NCBI RefSeq assembly: GCF_015686655.1
Contig: NZ_JADPMP010000006.1
Location: 248,001 to 312,000, forward strand
Direction of reading: 5' to 3'
Source of the DNA: Pontibacter sp. FD36
GTDB lineage: Bacteria; Bacteroidota; Bacteroidia; Cytophagales; Hymenobacteraceae
Length of the DNA: 64,000 bases
The notes under the pieces were generated by a model. It was not told where the DNA came from. It searched no databases and worked only from the letters and a program-made list of their open reading frames with translations. This document shows, in pieces, positions 27,264 to 36,717 of the stretch. A program made the position numbers and the translations under genes. Position 1 is the stretch's first letter. Each line of letters opens with the position of its first letter.

Positions 27264-29681
27264 ATGCTGATTTCATTCGACTGGCTGAAACAACTCATTC
27301 ATATAGATAAAACCGCTGAAGAAACAGGTGCCTTGCTGACAGGCGCAGGTCTGGAGGTGGAGGCAATCCATAACTTCGATCAGGTAAAAGGAGGCCTGGA
27401 GGGCATCGTGATAGGCGAAGTACTGACCTGTGAGCGTCACCCTGACGCCGACCGTCTAAGTATAACGACTGTGGACATCGGTACAGGTGAGCCAAGCCAG
27501 ATCGTATGCGGTGCGCCCAACGTGGCCGCTGGACAGAAAGTGGTGGTAGCGATCGTGAACAGCACACTCTACCCAACAGGCGGTGAGGCTTTCAAAATCA
27601 AGAAATCGAAGATACGCGGTGCTGCTTCCGAGGGTATGATATGCGCCGAAGATGAAATTGGCGTAGGTACTTCGCATGCCGGTATTATGGTGCTCGACAC
27701 TGACCTGCCAAACGGTACACCTGCCGCTGAGTACTTCGGACTGCGCTCTGACAAGGTGTTCGAGATCGGCCTGACGCCAAACCGTGCCGATGCCGCTTCG
27801 CACTTAGGCGTGGCCCGTGACCTGAAAGCGCTGCTGCGCGTGCCTTATACCTTGCCTTCTGTGGAGGACTTTACAGTGCATAACAATTCCCGCCCGATCG
27901 AGGTGGTGATTGAAAATACAGAGGCCTGTCCGCGCTACGCCGGTGTCACCGTGAGCGGCGTGAAAGTAGGCCCTTCACCAGAGTGGCTGCAAAAGCGCCT
28001 GCGTGCCATCGACCTGGCTCCGATCAACAACATCGTGGACGTAACCAACTACGTGCTGCACGAGCTGGGGCAGCCCCTGCATGCTTTCGATACGGACAAG
28101 ATCAAAGGCGATAAGATTGTGGTGAAGACCGCCGAGGCTGACAGCAAGTTCGTGACCCTGGATGGTGTAGAGCGTAAGCTCAAGGCTAATGACCTGATAA
28201 TCTGCAATGCTGAAGAGCCAATGGCCATTGGCGGCGTGTTTGGTGGACAGGAGTCTGGTGTTTCAGACGAAACGACAAGCATTTTCATTGAGAGTGCCTA
28301 TTTCTCACCTGACTACATCCGCCGCACAGGTATGGCGCACGGCCTTAAAACTGATGCGTCTTTCCGCTTCGAGCGTGGTACCGATCCAAACATGGTGATC
28401 ACTGCTCTGAAACGTGCCGCATTGCTGGTGCAGGAAGTAGCGGGCGGTGAGATCAGCTCTGAAATTGTGGATGTATACCCACAGCCTGTTCAAAACTTAG
28501 AACTGACGCTGGACATCGAACGAGCCCATTCGCTTATCGGCCAGCACATCGGTGCCGAGCGCATGAAAGCTATCCTGACCGATTTAGGTATAGAAATCAC
28601 CGGCGAAACGGAAGAGAAGCTGCACGTATCGGTGCCTCCGTTTAAAGTCGATGTGACCCGCGAAGCTGACTTGGTGGAGGAGATCCTGCGCATCTACGGC
28701 TTCAACAACATCGAGGTGAGCGAGCACATGGCCACTATGTACATGGCTAGCTTCCCGAAACCTTATCCGGAAGATGTCAACAAGACGATATTGGACTACA
28801 TCTCGGCAAACGGTTTCCACGAGATCATCACTAACTCCATCACCAACTCCAAATACTATGCCGCTGGCGGAGACGGGGAGACGGCCGGACTGGTGAAGGT
28901 GCTCAATTACAATAGTGAGGACCTCGACGTGCTGCGCAAAAGCATGGTGTTCTCGGGTCTGGAAGTGCTCCGCTACAACATCAACCGCCGTCAGCGTGAC
29001 CTGAAGATATACGAACTCGGCAAGGTATACGAGCAGCTGGAAGATGGCTACAAGGAGAGCCGTAAACTGGCGCTTTATATGGTAGGCAACACCACAGCCG
29101 AAAGCTGGAAGCAGCCTGCACAGAAAGTGGCTTTCCATGATCTGGCCAGTGTGGTGCAGAATGTGCTGCAGAAACTCAACGCCGCCGATTACGAAGTGCA
29201 GGCCATTGAGCAGAGCCGCTACATGCGCCAGGGTATAGCTTATGTGAAGAACGGCACCGTGATCGCGCAGGTTGGTTTGCTGGATGCGGCCGTGACCAAA
29301 GTTGTCGATGTGAAAGAGCAGGTATGGTACGCCGAACTCAACTGGGACTATCTCCTAAAGAAATACAAAGACAAACTCGTAGCCGAGGAACTGCCGAAGT
29401 TCCCGGAAGTGCGCCGCGACCTGTCACTGGTAGTGGATAGGAACCTGACCTTTGAGCAGCTGAAGCAAGTGGCCCTGCGCACCGAGCGCAAGCTTTTGCA
29501 AGGTGTGAACGTGTTTGATGTGTACGAGGGCGACAAAATTGCCGCAGGCAAGAAAGCCTACGCCTTGAGCTTTACGTTGCTGGATCGCCAGCAAACTTTG
29601 ACCGACAAAGTGATCGATGGCGTAATGAACCGCCTGATGCAGCAATTTGAAAAACAGCTGGGAGCTATTATCCGCAAATAG
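27264..29681 (+). CDS. pheT: Phenylalanyl-tRNA synthetase beta subunit
   Basis: An 805-residue chain with all beta-subunit domains in order: an N-terminal EMAP-like tRNA-binding domain (VIGEVLTCERHPDADRLS and VCGAPNV), B3/B4 editing domain (PRYAGVTVSGV, INNIVDVTNYVLHELGQPLHAFD), B5 (DLVEEILRIYGFNNI), the catalytic-like core, and the C-terminal ferredoxin-like anticodon-binding domain (FPEVRRDLSLVVDRNLTFEQLK). It forms the alpha2-beta2 enzyme with PheS, which is not in the window. First gene of a run with the coiled-coil orf, zapA and rny. Confidence 0.97.
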   Translation: MLISFDWLKQLIHIDKTAEETGALLTGAGLEVEAIHNFDQVKGGLEGIVIGEVLTCERHPDADRLSITTVDIGTGEPSQIVCGAPNVAAGQKVVVAIVNSTLYPTGGEAFKIKKSKIRGAASEGMICAEDEIGVGTSHAGIMVLDTDLPNGTPAAEYFGLRSDKVFEIGLTPNRADAASHLGVARDLKALLRVPYTLPSVEDFTVHNNSRPIEVVIENTEACPRYAGVTVSGVKVGPSPEWLQKRLRAIDLAPINNIVDVTNYVLHELGQPLHAFDTDKIKGDKIVVKTAEADSKFVTLDGVERKLKANDLIICNAEEPMAIGGVFGGQESGVSDETTSIFIESAYFSPDYIRRTGMAHGLKTDASFRFERGTDPNMVITALKRAALLVQEVAGGEISSEIVDVYPQPVQNLELTLDIERAHSLIGQHIGAERMKAILTDLGIEITGETEEKLHVSVPPFKVDVTREADLVEEILRIYGFNNIEVSEHMATMYMASFPKPYPEDVNKTILDYISANGFHEIITNSITNSKYYAAGGDGETAGLVKVLNYNSEDLDVLRKSMVFSGLEVLRYNINRRQRDLKIYELGKVYEQLEDGYKESRKLALYMVGNTTAESWKQPAQKVAFHDLASVVQNVLQKLNAADYEVQAIEQSRYMRQGIAYVKNGTVIAQVGLLDAAVTKVVDVKEQVWYAELNWDYLLKKYKDKLVAEELPKFPEVRRDLSLVVDRNLTFEQLKQVALRTERKLLQGVNVFDVYEGDKIAAGKKAYALSFTLLDRQQTLTDKVIDGVMNRLMQQFEKQLGAIIRK

Positions 29682-29683
29682 TT

Positions 29684-29980
29684 ATGGCAAAAGAAAAACA
29701 ACTGCAACAGCTTCAGTCCATTGAGGACAAAGTACGCAAGCTTCTTAACAAGCACGACGACGTGATACACAAGCTTGTCGCCGCTCAGGAAGAAATTAAA
29801 TCGCTGGAGGCGCTGTTAGAAGAGAGAGAACAGCAAATAAAAAATTTTCAAAATCAAGAGAATATTGTTAAGATTGTAGATGCGATAGCAGGAAACACTG
29901 CAAATTCGACAGAGTTAAAGCTGAAGTTAAACGAATATATAAGGGAAATTGATAAGTGTATCGCCTACTTGCGTGACTAG
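29684..29980 (+). CDS. Coiled-coil protein between pheT and zapA
   Basis: A 98-residue highly charged helical protein (LQQLQSIEDKVRKLLNKHDD, KSLEALLEEREQQIKNFQNQ) with clear heptad character through residues 1-65. The start is 3 bases after the pheT stop, so translation is probably coupled. No database family is recalled. Because zapA follows immediately, a ZapB-like partner of ZapA at the division ring is a fair guess, but this is inference from position and coiled-coil content only. Confidence 0.75.
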   Translation: MAKEKQLQQLQSIEDKVRKLLNKHDDVIHKLVAAQEEIKSLEALLEEREQQIKNFQNQENIVKIVDAIAGNTANSTELKLKLNEYIREIDKCIAYLRD

Positions 29981-30070
29981 CGGGAGGCAGTGAGCCGAAG
30001 CCGGATACACGGCTGGCCATTGCAGGAAAGCAAAGAAACGAGGTAGCCCTATACCAAAAGAACGCAACGG

Positions 30071-30355
30071 ATGGGTGAATTAGCAATTAAGATTCGCATC
30101 GCAGAACGCGAGTATCCGATGCGGGTGAAGGAAGAAGAAGAAGAAAGGCTTCGGGTTGTAGGTAAACTTTTGAACGAGCGTCTGCGCTTTTTCAAAGACC
30201 AGTTTGGCATACAGGATAAGCAGGATTTGCTGGCCATGGTGGCTTTTGAGACCATGGTGGACAAGCTGAAACTGGAGGATGACAAAAACAACCATCTGGC
30301 TAAAGTGGGAGAGCAACTGAGCGTACTGGACGATCTCTTATCATCAAGTAAGTAA
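30071..30355 (+). CDS. zapA: Cell division protein ZapA
   Basis: A 94-residue protein of the ZapA family, which cross-links FtsZ protofilaments. The N-terminal half is the typical small globular domain (IKIRIAEREYPMRVKEEEEERLRVVGKLLNERL) and the C-terminal half a coiled coil (MVDKLKLEDDKNNHLAKVGEQLSVLDDLL). It lies in the conserved setting upstream of rny. Confidence 0.87.
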   Translation: MGELAIKIRIAEREYPMRVKEEEEERLRVVGKLLNERLRFFKDQFGIQDKQDLLAMVAFETMVDKLKLEDDKNNHLAKVGEQLSVLDDLLSSSK

Positions 30356-30360
30356 ACATA

Positions 30361-30450
30361 TTCCGAGGCGGCTTCCCAAGCAGCCTCTTTAACTAAGGTG
30401 TGGTTCGCAAAACCACTTCACTGTCCTGCTGCAGGTACTGCTATAGTTTT
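30361..30450 (+). other. Structured zapA-rny intergenic segment
   Basis: Three successive small hairpins are readable: gaggcggctt/aagcagcctc, gtggtt/aaccac and cctgctgcagg. The first is followed only by TTT. It might be a processed leader of rny, an attenuator, or a small RNA. In other bacteria the 6S RNA gene lies next to zapA, but I cannot recognise the 6S fold in these bases. Confidence 0.3.
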
Positions 30451-30474
30451 TATAAACCATAAAAGCTTATAGTT

Positions 30475-32040
30475 ATGCCCGATATTTTATTCATTTTAAT
30501 CACTGCCATTGTAGCGCTCGGAGTGGGCGTGTACATAGGGCGTGTCATGCTGCAGAAGGTATACAAGCAGCAGGAAGAAGCCGCCCGCCAGAAGGCAAAA
30601 TCCATCATTCGCGAGGCTGAGATCAACGCCGAGAGCATCAAGAAAGACCGCATGTTGGAGGCGAAGGAGAAATTCCTGAAGCTGAAGTCTGAGTTCGAGG
30701 AAGAGTCGAACAAGAAGAAAAACATCATCATTCAGAATGAGAACAAGGTAAAGCAGCGCGAGCAGCACGTAGCCAAGCAAATGGAGCAGACCAAGCGCCG
30801 CGAAGCCGAACTCGACAAAGAGAAAGAAGCCCTCGATCATCAACTGGAAGTGCTCAAAAAACGCAAAGAAGATGTAGAGCAGCAGCATAACGAGGTAGTG
30901 GCCCAACTGGAGAAAATCGCCGGCCTGACCGCCGCCGAAGCCCGCGAGCAGATGGTGGAAGCCTTGAAGAGCGAAGCCCAGTCCCATGCTTCTTCTTATG
31001 TGAAAGACATCGTAGCCCAGGCCAAACTCACCGCTACAAAAGAAGCGAAGAAAATCGTGGTGGAGACCATTCAGCGCACTGCTGCGGAGCACGCCATTGA
31101 GAACTGCGTTTCTGTTTTCAACATCGAAAGCGACGACATCAAAGGCAAGATCATCGGTCGTGAAGGCCGTAACATCCGTGCCCTTGAAGCCGCTACAGGT
31201 GTGGAAATTATCGTGGACGATACGCCGGAAGCAATCATCATCTCTGGTTTTGACCCGGTTCGCCGCGAGATTGCGCGTCTGTCGCTGCACCGCTTAGTGG
31301 CCGACGGTCGTATCCACCCGGCTCGTATCGAGGAGGTGGTTTCGAAGACCCGCAAAAACATTGAGGAAGAAATCGTAGAGATCGGTGAGCGTACCGCCAT
31401 CGACTTAGGTATACACGGTCTGCACCCGGAACTGATCAAGATGGTGGGACGTATGCGCTTCCGTTCGTCTTACGGTCAGAACCTACTGCAGCACTCACGC
31501 GAAGTAGCCAACCTGTGCGCCACGATGGCTGCAGAACTTGGTCTGAACGTGAAGCATGCCAAGCGTGCCGGTCTGTTGCATGACATTGGTAAAGTAACGC
31601 CAGACGAGCCGGAATTGCCACACGCGATTATCGGTATGGAACTGGCCAAGAAATACAAGGAGCATCCGGATATCTGCAACGCCATCGGCGCTCACCACGA
31701 CGAGATCGAGATGACCGCAATGATTTCTCCGCTCATTCAGGCCTGCGATGCTATCTCTGGTTCAAGACCAGGTGCCCGCCGCGAGATCATGGAGTCGTAC
31801 ATCAAGCGTCTGAAGGATCTGGAGGCAGCTGCCGTATCGTTTGACGGGGTGAACCAGTGCTACGCCATTCAGGCCGGTCGTGAGCTCCGCATCATGGTAG
31901 ATGCCGACAATGTGAGCGATGAAAAAGCCGCACAGCTTTCTTTCGACATCTCTCAAAAGATCGAGAAGGAAATGCAGTACCCAGGCCAGATCAAGATCAC
32001 GGTGATCCGCGAAATGAGAGCCATCAGCTACGCCAAGTAA
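30475..32040 (+). CDS. rny: Ribonuclease Y
   Basis: A 521-residue membrane-anchored endoribonuclease that starts mRNA decay. An N-terminal transmembrane helix ([19 protein letters not shown]) is followed by a long coiled coil (about 30-190), a KH domain with the [11 protein letters not shown] loop near 226, and an HD domain with HDIGK and the metal-binding histidines ([22 protein letters not shown]). The length equals the family norm. A bidirectional terminator follows. Confidence 0.96.
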   Translation: MPDILFILITAIVALGVGVYIGRVMLQKVYKQQEEAARQKAKSIIREAEINAESIKKDRMLEAKEKFLKLKSEFEEESNKKKNIIIQNENKVKQREQHVAKQMEQTKRREAELDKEKEALDHQLEVLKKRKEDVEQQHNEVVAQLEKIAGLTAAEAREQMVEALKSEAQSHASSYVKDIVAQAKLTATKEAKKIVVETIQRTAAEHAIENCVSVFNIESDDIKGKIIGREGRNIRALEAATGVEIIVDDTPEAIIISGFDPVRREIARLSLHRLVADGRIHPARIEEVVSKTRKNIEEEIVEIGERTAIDLGIHGLHPELIKMVGRMRFRSSYGQNLLQHSREVANLCATMAAELGLNVKHAKRAGLLHDIGKVTPDEPELPHAIIGMELAKKYKEHPDICNAIGAHHDEIEMTAMISPLIQACDAISGSRPGARREIMESYIKRLKDLEAAAVSFDGVNQCYAIQAGRELRIMVDADNVSDEKAAQLSFDISQKIEKEMQYPGQIKITVIREMRAISYAK

Positions 32041-32063
32041 GGTATAGCCTCAGGTATAAAACA

Positions 32064-32099
32064 AAAAGCCGCCTGTTACAACTGTAGCAGGCGGCTTTT
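32064..32099. terminator. Bidirectional terminator between rny and dps
   Basis: Perfect stem aaaagccgcctg / caggcggctttt flanked by A and T runs, between convergent genes. Confidence 0.85.
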
Positions 32100-32132
32100 G
32101 CATTAAACTAAAACCAATCATCACTTATTATC

Positions 32133-32630
32133 TTAGCTCAGGAAGGCTCTTAGCATCCAAAGCGTCTTTTCATTTTCGTTGATGTCTTCACTCACGAGTG
32201 CCACCGTACCCTCGTCGTCGCGCTCTGCGGCCATCGCCAGTATCTCGCGCTCCAGGTTCACGATCACGGACAGGTTCTGATGCGTGGCCTCCACAGTCTC
32301 CTTGTCACCGCTCAGGTTTGATGTTTCCTGAATGCTGGACACGCGCAGATAATCTGAGAAGGTATGCAGCGGCTTTTGTCCGATTGTCAGGATACGCTCT
32401 GCCAAGGCATCAATCCGAGCCAAAGCGCTGTTGTAAAGTTCTTCATACTTGGCATGTAACTGGAAGAAGTGTATACCTTTGATGTTCCAGTGGAAACCGC
32501 GCAGGTTCTGATAGTAAATGTGGTAGTTGGCCAAGAGCTCGTTCAGCTTGTCAGCAATCTCTACTGAGTCTTGTTTTTCCAATCCGATATTCGTTAGCTT
32601 ATTCATAGTTCTTTGCGTTTTGTCTTTCAT
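32133..32630 (-). CDS. dps: Dps-family ferritin-like DNA protection protein
   Basis: About 165 residues from ATG at 32630 (ATG at 32606, MNKLTN, is also possible). The upstream ATG at 32669 is excluded because the promoter lies downstream of it. Dps ferroxidase motifs are visible: NYHIYYQNLRGFHWNIKG, FFQLHAKYEELYNSALARIDALAERI. It stores iron and protects DNA against peroxide. It is divergent from oxyR, the usual arrangement for an OxyR-controlled dps. Confidence 0.92.
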   Translation of the reverse strand: MKDKTQRTMNKLTNIGLEKQDSVEIADKLNELLANYHIYYQNLRGFHWNIKGIHFFQLHAKYEELYNSALARIDALAERILTIGQKPLHTFSDYLRVSSIQETSNLSGDKETVEATHQNLSVIVNLEREILAMAAERDDEGTVALVSEDINENEKTLWMLRAFLS

Positions 32631-32642
32631 TGTTTGTATATA

Positions 32643-32674
32643 CAAATATATTGCCTGTTGGGTTATCAATCAAA
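32643..32674 (-). promoter_or_regulatory. Consensus promoter of dps
   Basis: On the minus strand TTTG (32674-32671), a 20-base spacer and TATATTTG (32650-32643) match the Bacteroidota consensus fully. Initiation would fall a few bases before the ATG at 32630, giving a very short leader and fixing the start codon. Confidence 0.8.
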
Positions 32675-32807
32675 TCAATTATGTCTATGGATATATAGTT
32701 ATGTTCTATAACTTAGCGGGTGTTGCGACATTTGGATATAAGGACAGCCAGAAGCAGAAGTCGTATACTACAACGTACATTTATATTACCACTATACGGT
32801 TATTAAC

Positions 32808-33755
32808 ATGACACTGGTACAATTGGAATACCTTTTGGCGGTAGATACACACCGTCATTTTGCCACGGCAGCGGAGCATTGCTTTGTCACGCAGCCCACC
32901 CTAAGCATGCAGCTGCAGAAGCTGGAAGAGGAGTTAGGAGTACAGCTCTTTGATAGAAGCAGAGTACCGGTGCGCCCGACCGAGCTGGGCAAAGAGGTTA
33001 TAGCCCAGGCACGCATCGTAGTGGCTGAGGCAAAGAAGATCAAAGAGATTGTGCAGAACCAGAAGCAGGAACTGAGCGGCGAGTTGCGGGTGGGCGTGAT
33101 ACCGACTCTTGCTCCCTACCTGATCCCGCTTTTCGTGACTAGCTTTATGGAGAAGTACCCCGATGTGCGGCTGGTGGTGCAGGAACTGCTGACGGAGGAG
33201 ATCGTGCAGAAGCTGAACTATGAATTGCTGGACGTAGGACTGCTGGTGACGCCACTGGAGGATAAGTCTATCAGAGAGCTTCCCCTGTTCTACGAGGCTT
33301 TTGTAGCGTACATTAACCCAGCCCATCCGCTGGCCCAAAGCAAAGCCATTAGCCCGGAGCAACTTGATCTGGACGAGCTGTGGGTCCTGAACGAAGGACA
33401 CTGTTTCAGGAGTCAGGTGCTCAATATCTGCAACCGGTCTGGGAGCGGCCTAAGCGGCGCAGGGCATTTGGATTACAAGAGCGGATCGCTGGAAACGCTT
33501 AAGCGGATTGTAGAGACACAGCGTGGCCTCACCTTGTTGCCGGAGCTTTCAGTGCTGGATATACCTGAAGAGAAACAGGCGCTGGTTCATACCTTCCAGG
33601 AACCCCAGCCACAGCGGGAGGTGAGTCTGGTCGTGCACCGCAGCTTCCTGAAAAAGAAACTGATCGACGCGCTGCAGCAGGAAATTGTAGCGGCTATACC
33701 TGCCCACATCCGCAACCGAAAGAAAGAGCAGGTGGTTGGAGTGAGGGGGAATTAG
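32808..33755 (+). CDS. oxyR: OxyR-like LysR-type peroxide regulator
   Basis: A 315-residue LysR protein: N-terminal winged HTH (LVQLEYLLAVDTHRHFATAAEHCFVTQPTLSMQLQKLEEELG) and a substrate-domain homologue. The redox region LNEGHCFRSQVLNIC has the OxyR pattern with two cysteines in the positions of the E. coli Cys199/Cys208 disulfide (the second is one residue earlier or so). Divergent orientation to dps supports a peroxide-response role. A terminator shared with sucD follows. Confidence 0.92.
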   Translation: MTLVQLEYLLAVDTHRHFATAAEHCFVTQPTLSMQLQKLEEELGVQLFDRSRVPVRPTELGKEVIAQARIVVAEAKKIKEIVQNQKQELSGELRVGVIPTLAPYLIPLFVTSFMEKYPDVRLVVQELLTEEIVQKLNYELLDVGLLVTPLEDKSIRELPLFYEAFVAYINPAHPLAQSKAISPEQLDLDELWVLNEGHCFRSQVLNICNRSGSGLSGAGHLDYKSGSLETLKRIVETQRGLTLLPELSVLDIPEEKQALVHTFQEPQPQREVSLVVHRSFLKKKLIDALQQEIVAAIPAHIRNRKKEQVVGVRGN

Positions 33756-33767
33756 AAGAGTAGAAAA

Positions 33768-33800
33768 AAAACGGGCTGCCTCTTTCGAAGCAGCCCGTTT
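33768..33800. terminator. Bidirectional terminator between oxyR and sucD
   Basis: Perfect 11-bp stem aaacgggctgc / gcagcccgttt with A-run upstream and T-rich downstream, between convergent genes. Confidence 0.85.
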
Positions 33801-33837
33801 CTATGTTTATACCTGTAGACAGGTATAGCAAACCAAA

Positions 33838-34731
33838 TTAAGCGTTGATCATGCCAGCGCTTTTCAGCACCTCTACCATCGTAGCGCCGATCTCAGCAGG
33901 AGAGTCAACCACGTGGATACCGTTCTCACGCATGATCTTCATTTTAGCGGCAGCTGTATCATCAGCACCACCTACGATTGCACCAGCGTGGCCCATACGA
34001 CGACCAGCGGGAGCAGTCTGACCAGCGATGAAACCAACTACCGGCTTCTTGTTGCCAGTCTCGCTGATATACTTCGCAGCCATAGCCTCGTAGTTACCAC
34101 CGATCTCACCAATCATTACGATCGCGTCTGTCTCTGGATCTTCCATCAGCAGCTGTACAGCGTCTTTGGTTGGCGTACCGATGATTGGGTCACCACCGAT
34201 ACCGATGGCAGTAGATACACCAAGGCCAGCCTTCACGATCTGGTCAGCAGCTTCGTACGTCAAGGTACCTGACTTAGACACGATACCGATACGGCCTGGC
34301 TTGAACACGAAACCTGGCATGATACCAACTTTCGCCTCACCTGGCGTGATCACACCCGGGCAGTTAGGACCGATCAGGGTCACATCTTTGCCTTTCAGGT
34401 AGTTTTTGGCCATCACCATGTCTTTTACAGGAATGCCTTCTGTGATCGCAACGATTACTTTGATGCCCGCGTCAGCAGCTTCCATGATCGCGTCAGCAGC
34501 GAAAGCTGGTGGCACGAAGATGATAGAAACATCAGCACCGGTTCTCTTTACAGCTTCTTCCACTGTGTTGAAAACAGGCAGGTCGAGGTGATTGTTGCCA
34601 CCTTTGCCCGGTGTAACACCACCCACTACGTTGGTGCCGTACTCGATCATCTGAGAGGCGTGGAACGAGCCTTCTGAGCCAGTGAAGCCCTGCACGATCA
34701 CTTTCGAATCTTTATTTACTAAAACACTCAT
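33838..34731 (-). CDS. sucD: Succinyl-CoA synthetase (ADP-forming) alpha subunit
   Basis: A 297-residue TCA-cycle enzyme subunit. CoA-binding domain at the N terminus ([31 protein letters not shown]), the [12 protein letters not shown] loop, and the ligase domain with the phosphorylated histidine in GHAGAIVGG near residue 247. Partner SucC is not in the window, which is usual in Bacteroidota where the two genes are separate. Own promoter upstream at 34778-34808. Confidence 0.97.
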   Translation of the reverse strand: MSVLVNKDSKVIVQGFTGSEGSFHASQMIEYGTNVVGGVTPGKGGNNHLDLPVFNTVEEAVKRTGADVSIIFVPPAFAADAIMEAADAGIKVIVAITEGIPVKDMVMAKNYLKGKDVTLIGPNCPGVITPGEAKVGIMPGFVFKPGRIGIVSKSGTLTYEAADQIVKAGLGVSTAIGIGGDPIIGTPTKDAVQLLMEDPETDAIVMIGEIGGNYEAMAAKYISETGNKKPVVGFIAGQTAPAGRRMGHAGAIVGGADDTAAAKMKIMRENGIHVVDSPAEIGATMVEVLKSAGMINA

Positions 34732-34777
34732 GTGTATCTTATTAAGTTGATGAATGATGGTCTAAAATAAGGTAGTG

Positions 34778-34808
34778 CAAAAATAGCCTTTTTTGTGGCC
34801 CTTCCAAA
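34778..34808 (-). promoter_or_regulatory. Consensus promoter of sucD
   Basis: On the minus strand TTTG (34808-34805), 19-base spacer, TATTTTTG (34785-34778). Leader of about 40 bases to the ATG at 34731. Confidence 0.75.
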
Positions 34809-34921
34809 AAATAGTTAAACCTAATATAGGCTCAGAATCAGCCCGGCGGAACGGGAATAGGTATGCCCACTGTTGTACGAAAGGCAGACAGCTATACCTG
34901 TCAACTATGATTATAATTACG

Positions 34922-34929
34922 TACCTTTG
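34922..34929 (+). promoter_or_regulatory. Candidate -7 box of cysteine synthase-family gene
   Basis: TACCTTTG matches TAnnTTTG 27 bases before the ATG at 34956; the -33 element is weak. Confidence 0.5.
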
Positions 34930-34955
34930 CACCCGTATCTCAAAAAAGCATCTAA

Positions 34956-35942
34956 ATGAAATACCTGAAACATATAACCGAGGCAATCGGTAACACTCCC
35001 TTAGTAAAGCTTAACAACGTAACTGATGGCATTAAGGCTACAGTGCTGGCCAAAGTAGAGTACATGAACCCTGGCAACTCTGTGAAAGACCGCATGGCGA
35101 TCAGAATGATCGAAGACGCCGAGAAAGCAGGCATCCTGAAGCCGGGCGGCACCATCATAGAAGGTACTTCCGGTAATACAGGCATGGGGCTGGCACTGGC
35201 AGCGATCGCCAAAGGCTACAAGTGCATCTTTACGCTGGCTGACAAGCAGAGCAAGGAGAAGATGGACATTCTGCGTGCTGTTGGCGCTGAGGTAAGAGTA
35301 TGCCCTACCAATGTGTCTCCTGACCATCCGGATTCATACTATTCAGTGGCTAAGCGCCTCAATGAAGAGATTCCAAACTCGTTCTACCCAAACCAGTACG
35401 ACAACCTCTCAAACTGGAAAGCGCACTATGAGAGCACTGGTCCTGAGATCTGGGAACAGACTGAGGGCAAAGTGACGCACTTCATCACAGGTGTAGGCAC
35501 AGGCGGTACCGTAACTGGTATTTCGCGTTACCTGAAGGAGCGTAAGCCGGAGTTGGCCACTGTAGGTATAGATACGTATGGTTCGGTTTTCAAGAAATAC
35601 AAAGAAACCGGCATATTTGATGAGAATGAGATCTACTCTTATGCCACCGAAGGTATAGGCGAAGACATCCTGCCCAAGAATGTGGACTTTGACGTGATCG
35701 ATACTTTTGTGAAGGTGACTGACAAAGATGGTGCAGTGATGACCCGCCGCCTGGCCAATGAAGAAGGCCTTTTTGTAGGCTGGTCGAGCGGTACAGCTGT
35801 GTACGGAGCATTAGAGTACGCCCGCGAAAACAACCTGACAGAGGACGATGTCATCGTTGTATTGCTGCCCGACCATGGCACACGCTACCTGGGCAAGATC
35901 TACAACGACGAGTGGATGCGCTCGCAGGGCTATATCGACTAA
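34956..35942 (+). CDS. PLP-dependent cysteine synthase / cystathionine beta-synthase family enzyme
   Basis: A 328-residue fold-type II PLP enzyme. The Schiff-base lysine is in PGNSVKDRM (near 48), the substrate loop is EGTSGNTGMG, and the phosphate-binding loop GVGTGGTVTG. The family splits into CysK/CysM and CBS. Features such as DHPDSYY and NQYDNLSNW and the C-terminal GWSSGTAVYGALE are more like cystathionine beta-synthase, though the CBS-pair regulatory domain of full-length CBS is absent. The exact reaction (cysteine synthesis or transsulfuration) is therefore open. Confidence 0.85.
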   Translation: MKYLKHITEAIGNTPLVKLNNVTDGIKATVLAKVEYMNPGNSVKDRMAIRMIEDAEKAGILKPGGTIIEGTSGNTGMGLALAAIAKGYKCIFTLADKQSKEKMDILRAVGAEVRVCPTNVSPDHPDSYYSVAKRLNEEIPNSFYPNQYDNLSNWKAHYESTGPEIWEQTEGKVTHFITGVGTGGTVTGISRYLKERKPELATVGIDTYGSVFKKYKETGIFDENEIYSYATEGIGEDILPKNVDFDVIDTFVKVTDKDGAVMTRRLANEEGLFVGWSSGTAVYGALEYARENNLTEDDVIVVLLPDHGTRYLGKIYNDEWMRSQGYID

Positions 35943-36114
35943 ACAATCTGGTTATAACGAAATTGGAAGTTTAGAATTTGTTTCAGGCTTTCAATTGTGT
36001 ACCTTGTGCTGCGGTAAATACATAGCCTCGGGTACCGTATTATTTCATCTTCTCAGAAACGTCAGCTTGGAATAGACAGCTTGCGTATTATTACAAGCTG
36101 GGTATAGTGTATTT

Positions 36115-36552
36115 ATGAAAAAATTATCAGGCGTTCTTCTTATTGACGACGACGACACCACAAATTTCCTGAACCAACGTTTGCTGGAGCGAATGCAGGT
36201 GACCGATAATATACGCACGTTTGTAAACGGCAAGCAGGCATTCGACTATCTGTACAATGTGAGTAACAACAACTACGAGCAGACGGATGGGAATTATTTT
36301 CAGCCGGAATTGATATTCCTGGACATCAGCATGCCGGTGATGGATGGATTTGAAATGCTGGACCTGTATGAGCGGTTGAACCCGGAGTTCAGAAAGAACA
36401 TTATACTGGCCGTACTGACTACCTCTACCCATCCACAGGATACGGATGCAGCTCAGAAGTATTCAGCAGAATATCTGACAAAGCCCCTTACGGCAGATAA
36501 AGTAAAGAATCTGATCGATAAGCACTTTAGCTCCGCGAAACAGGAGGCATAG
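36115..36552 (+). CDS. Single-domain response regulator
   Basis: A 145-residue CheY-like receiver without an output domain. Acidic pocket DDDD at 11-14, phospho-acceptor in FLDISMPVMDGFE, Thr/Ser switch (LTTS) and Lys in YLTKPLT. No kinase gene is adjacent, so it is an orphan that probably works in a phosphorelay or by protein contact. Hairpin terminator downstream. Confidence 0.9.
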   Translation: MKKLSGVLLIDDDDTTNFLNQRLLERMQVTDNIRTFVNGKQAFDYLYNVSNNNYEQTDGNYFQPELIFLDISMPVMDGFEMLDLYERLNPEFRKNIILAVLTTSTHPQDTDAAQKYSAEYLTKPLTADKVKNLIDKHFSSAKQEA

Positions 36553-36571
36553 AAAAAGCAATGTTACAAAG

Positions 36572-36617
36572 AAGAGCCGATGCGCTTGCCTGTTCACAGG
36601 CTGTGCATCGGCTCTTT
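36572..36617. terminator. Terminator between response regulator and permease genes
   Basis: Stem aagagccgatgc / gcatcggctctt with an inner loop that can itself pair (gcttgcctgt/acaggct), followed by TTCT; between convergent genes. Confidence 0.75.
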
Positions 36618-36717
36618 CTGCTTTAGGAGGGTATAGGAAAGAAACGCAATAGGGATTTCAAGTGGAGACCTGTTTCTGAGTATGAATAGACTGTTGCGAC
36701 AGGGTTCTAAGCTATAC

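Noticed and set aside
29981..30070. Small RNA gene between the coiled-coil orf and zapA
   Set aside because: A short GC-containing segment with only weak local pairing; nothing resembling a known RNA or a terminator.
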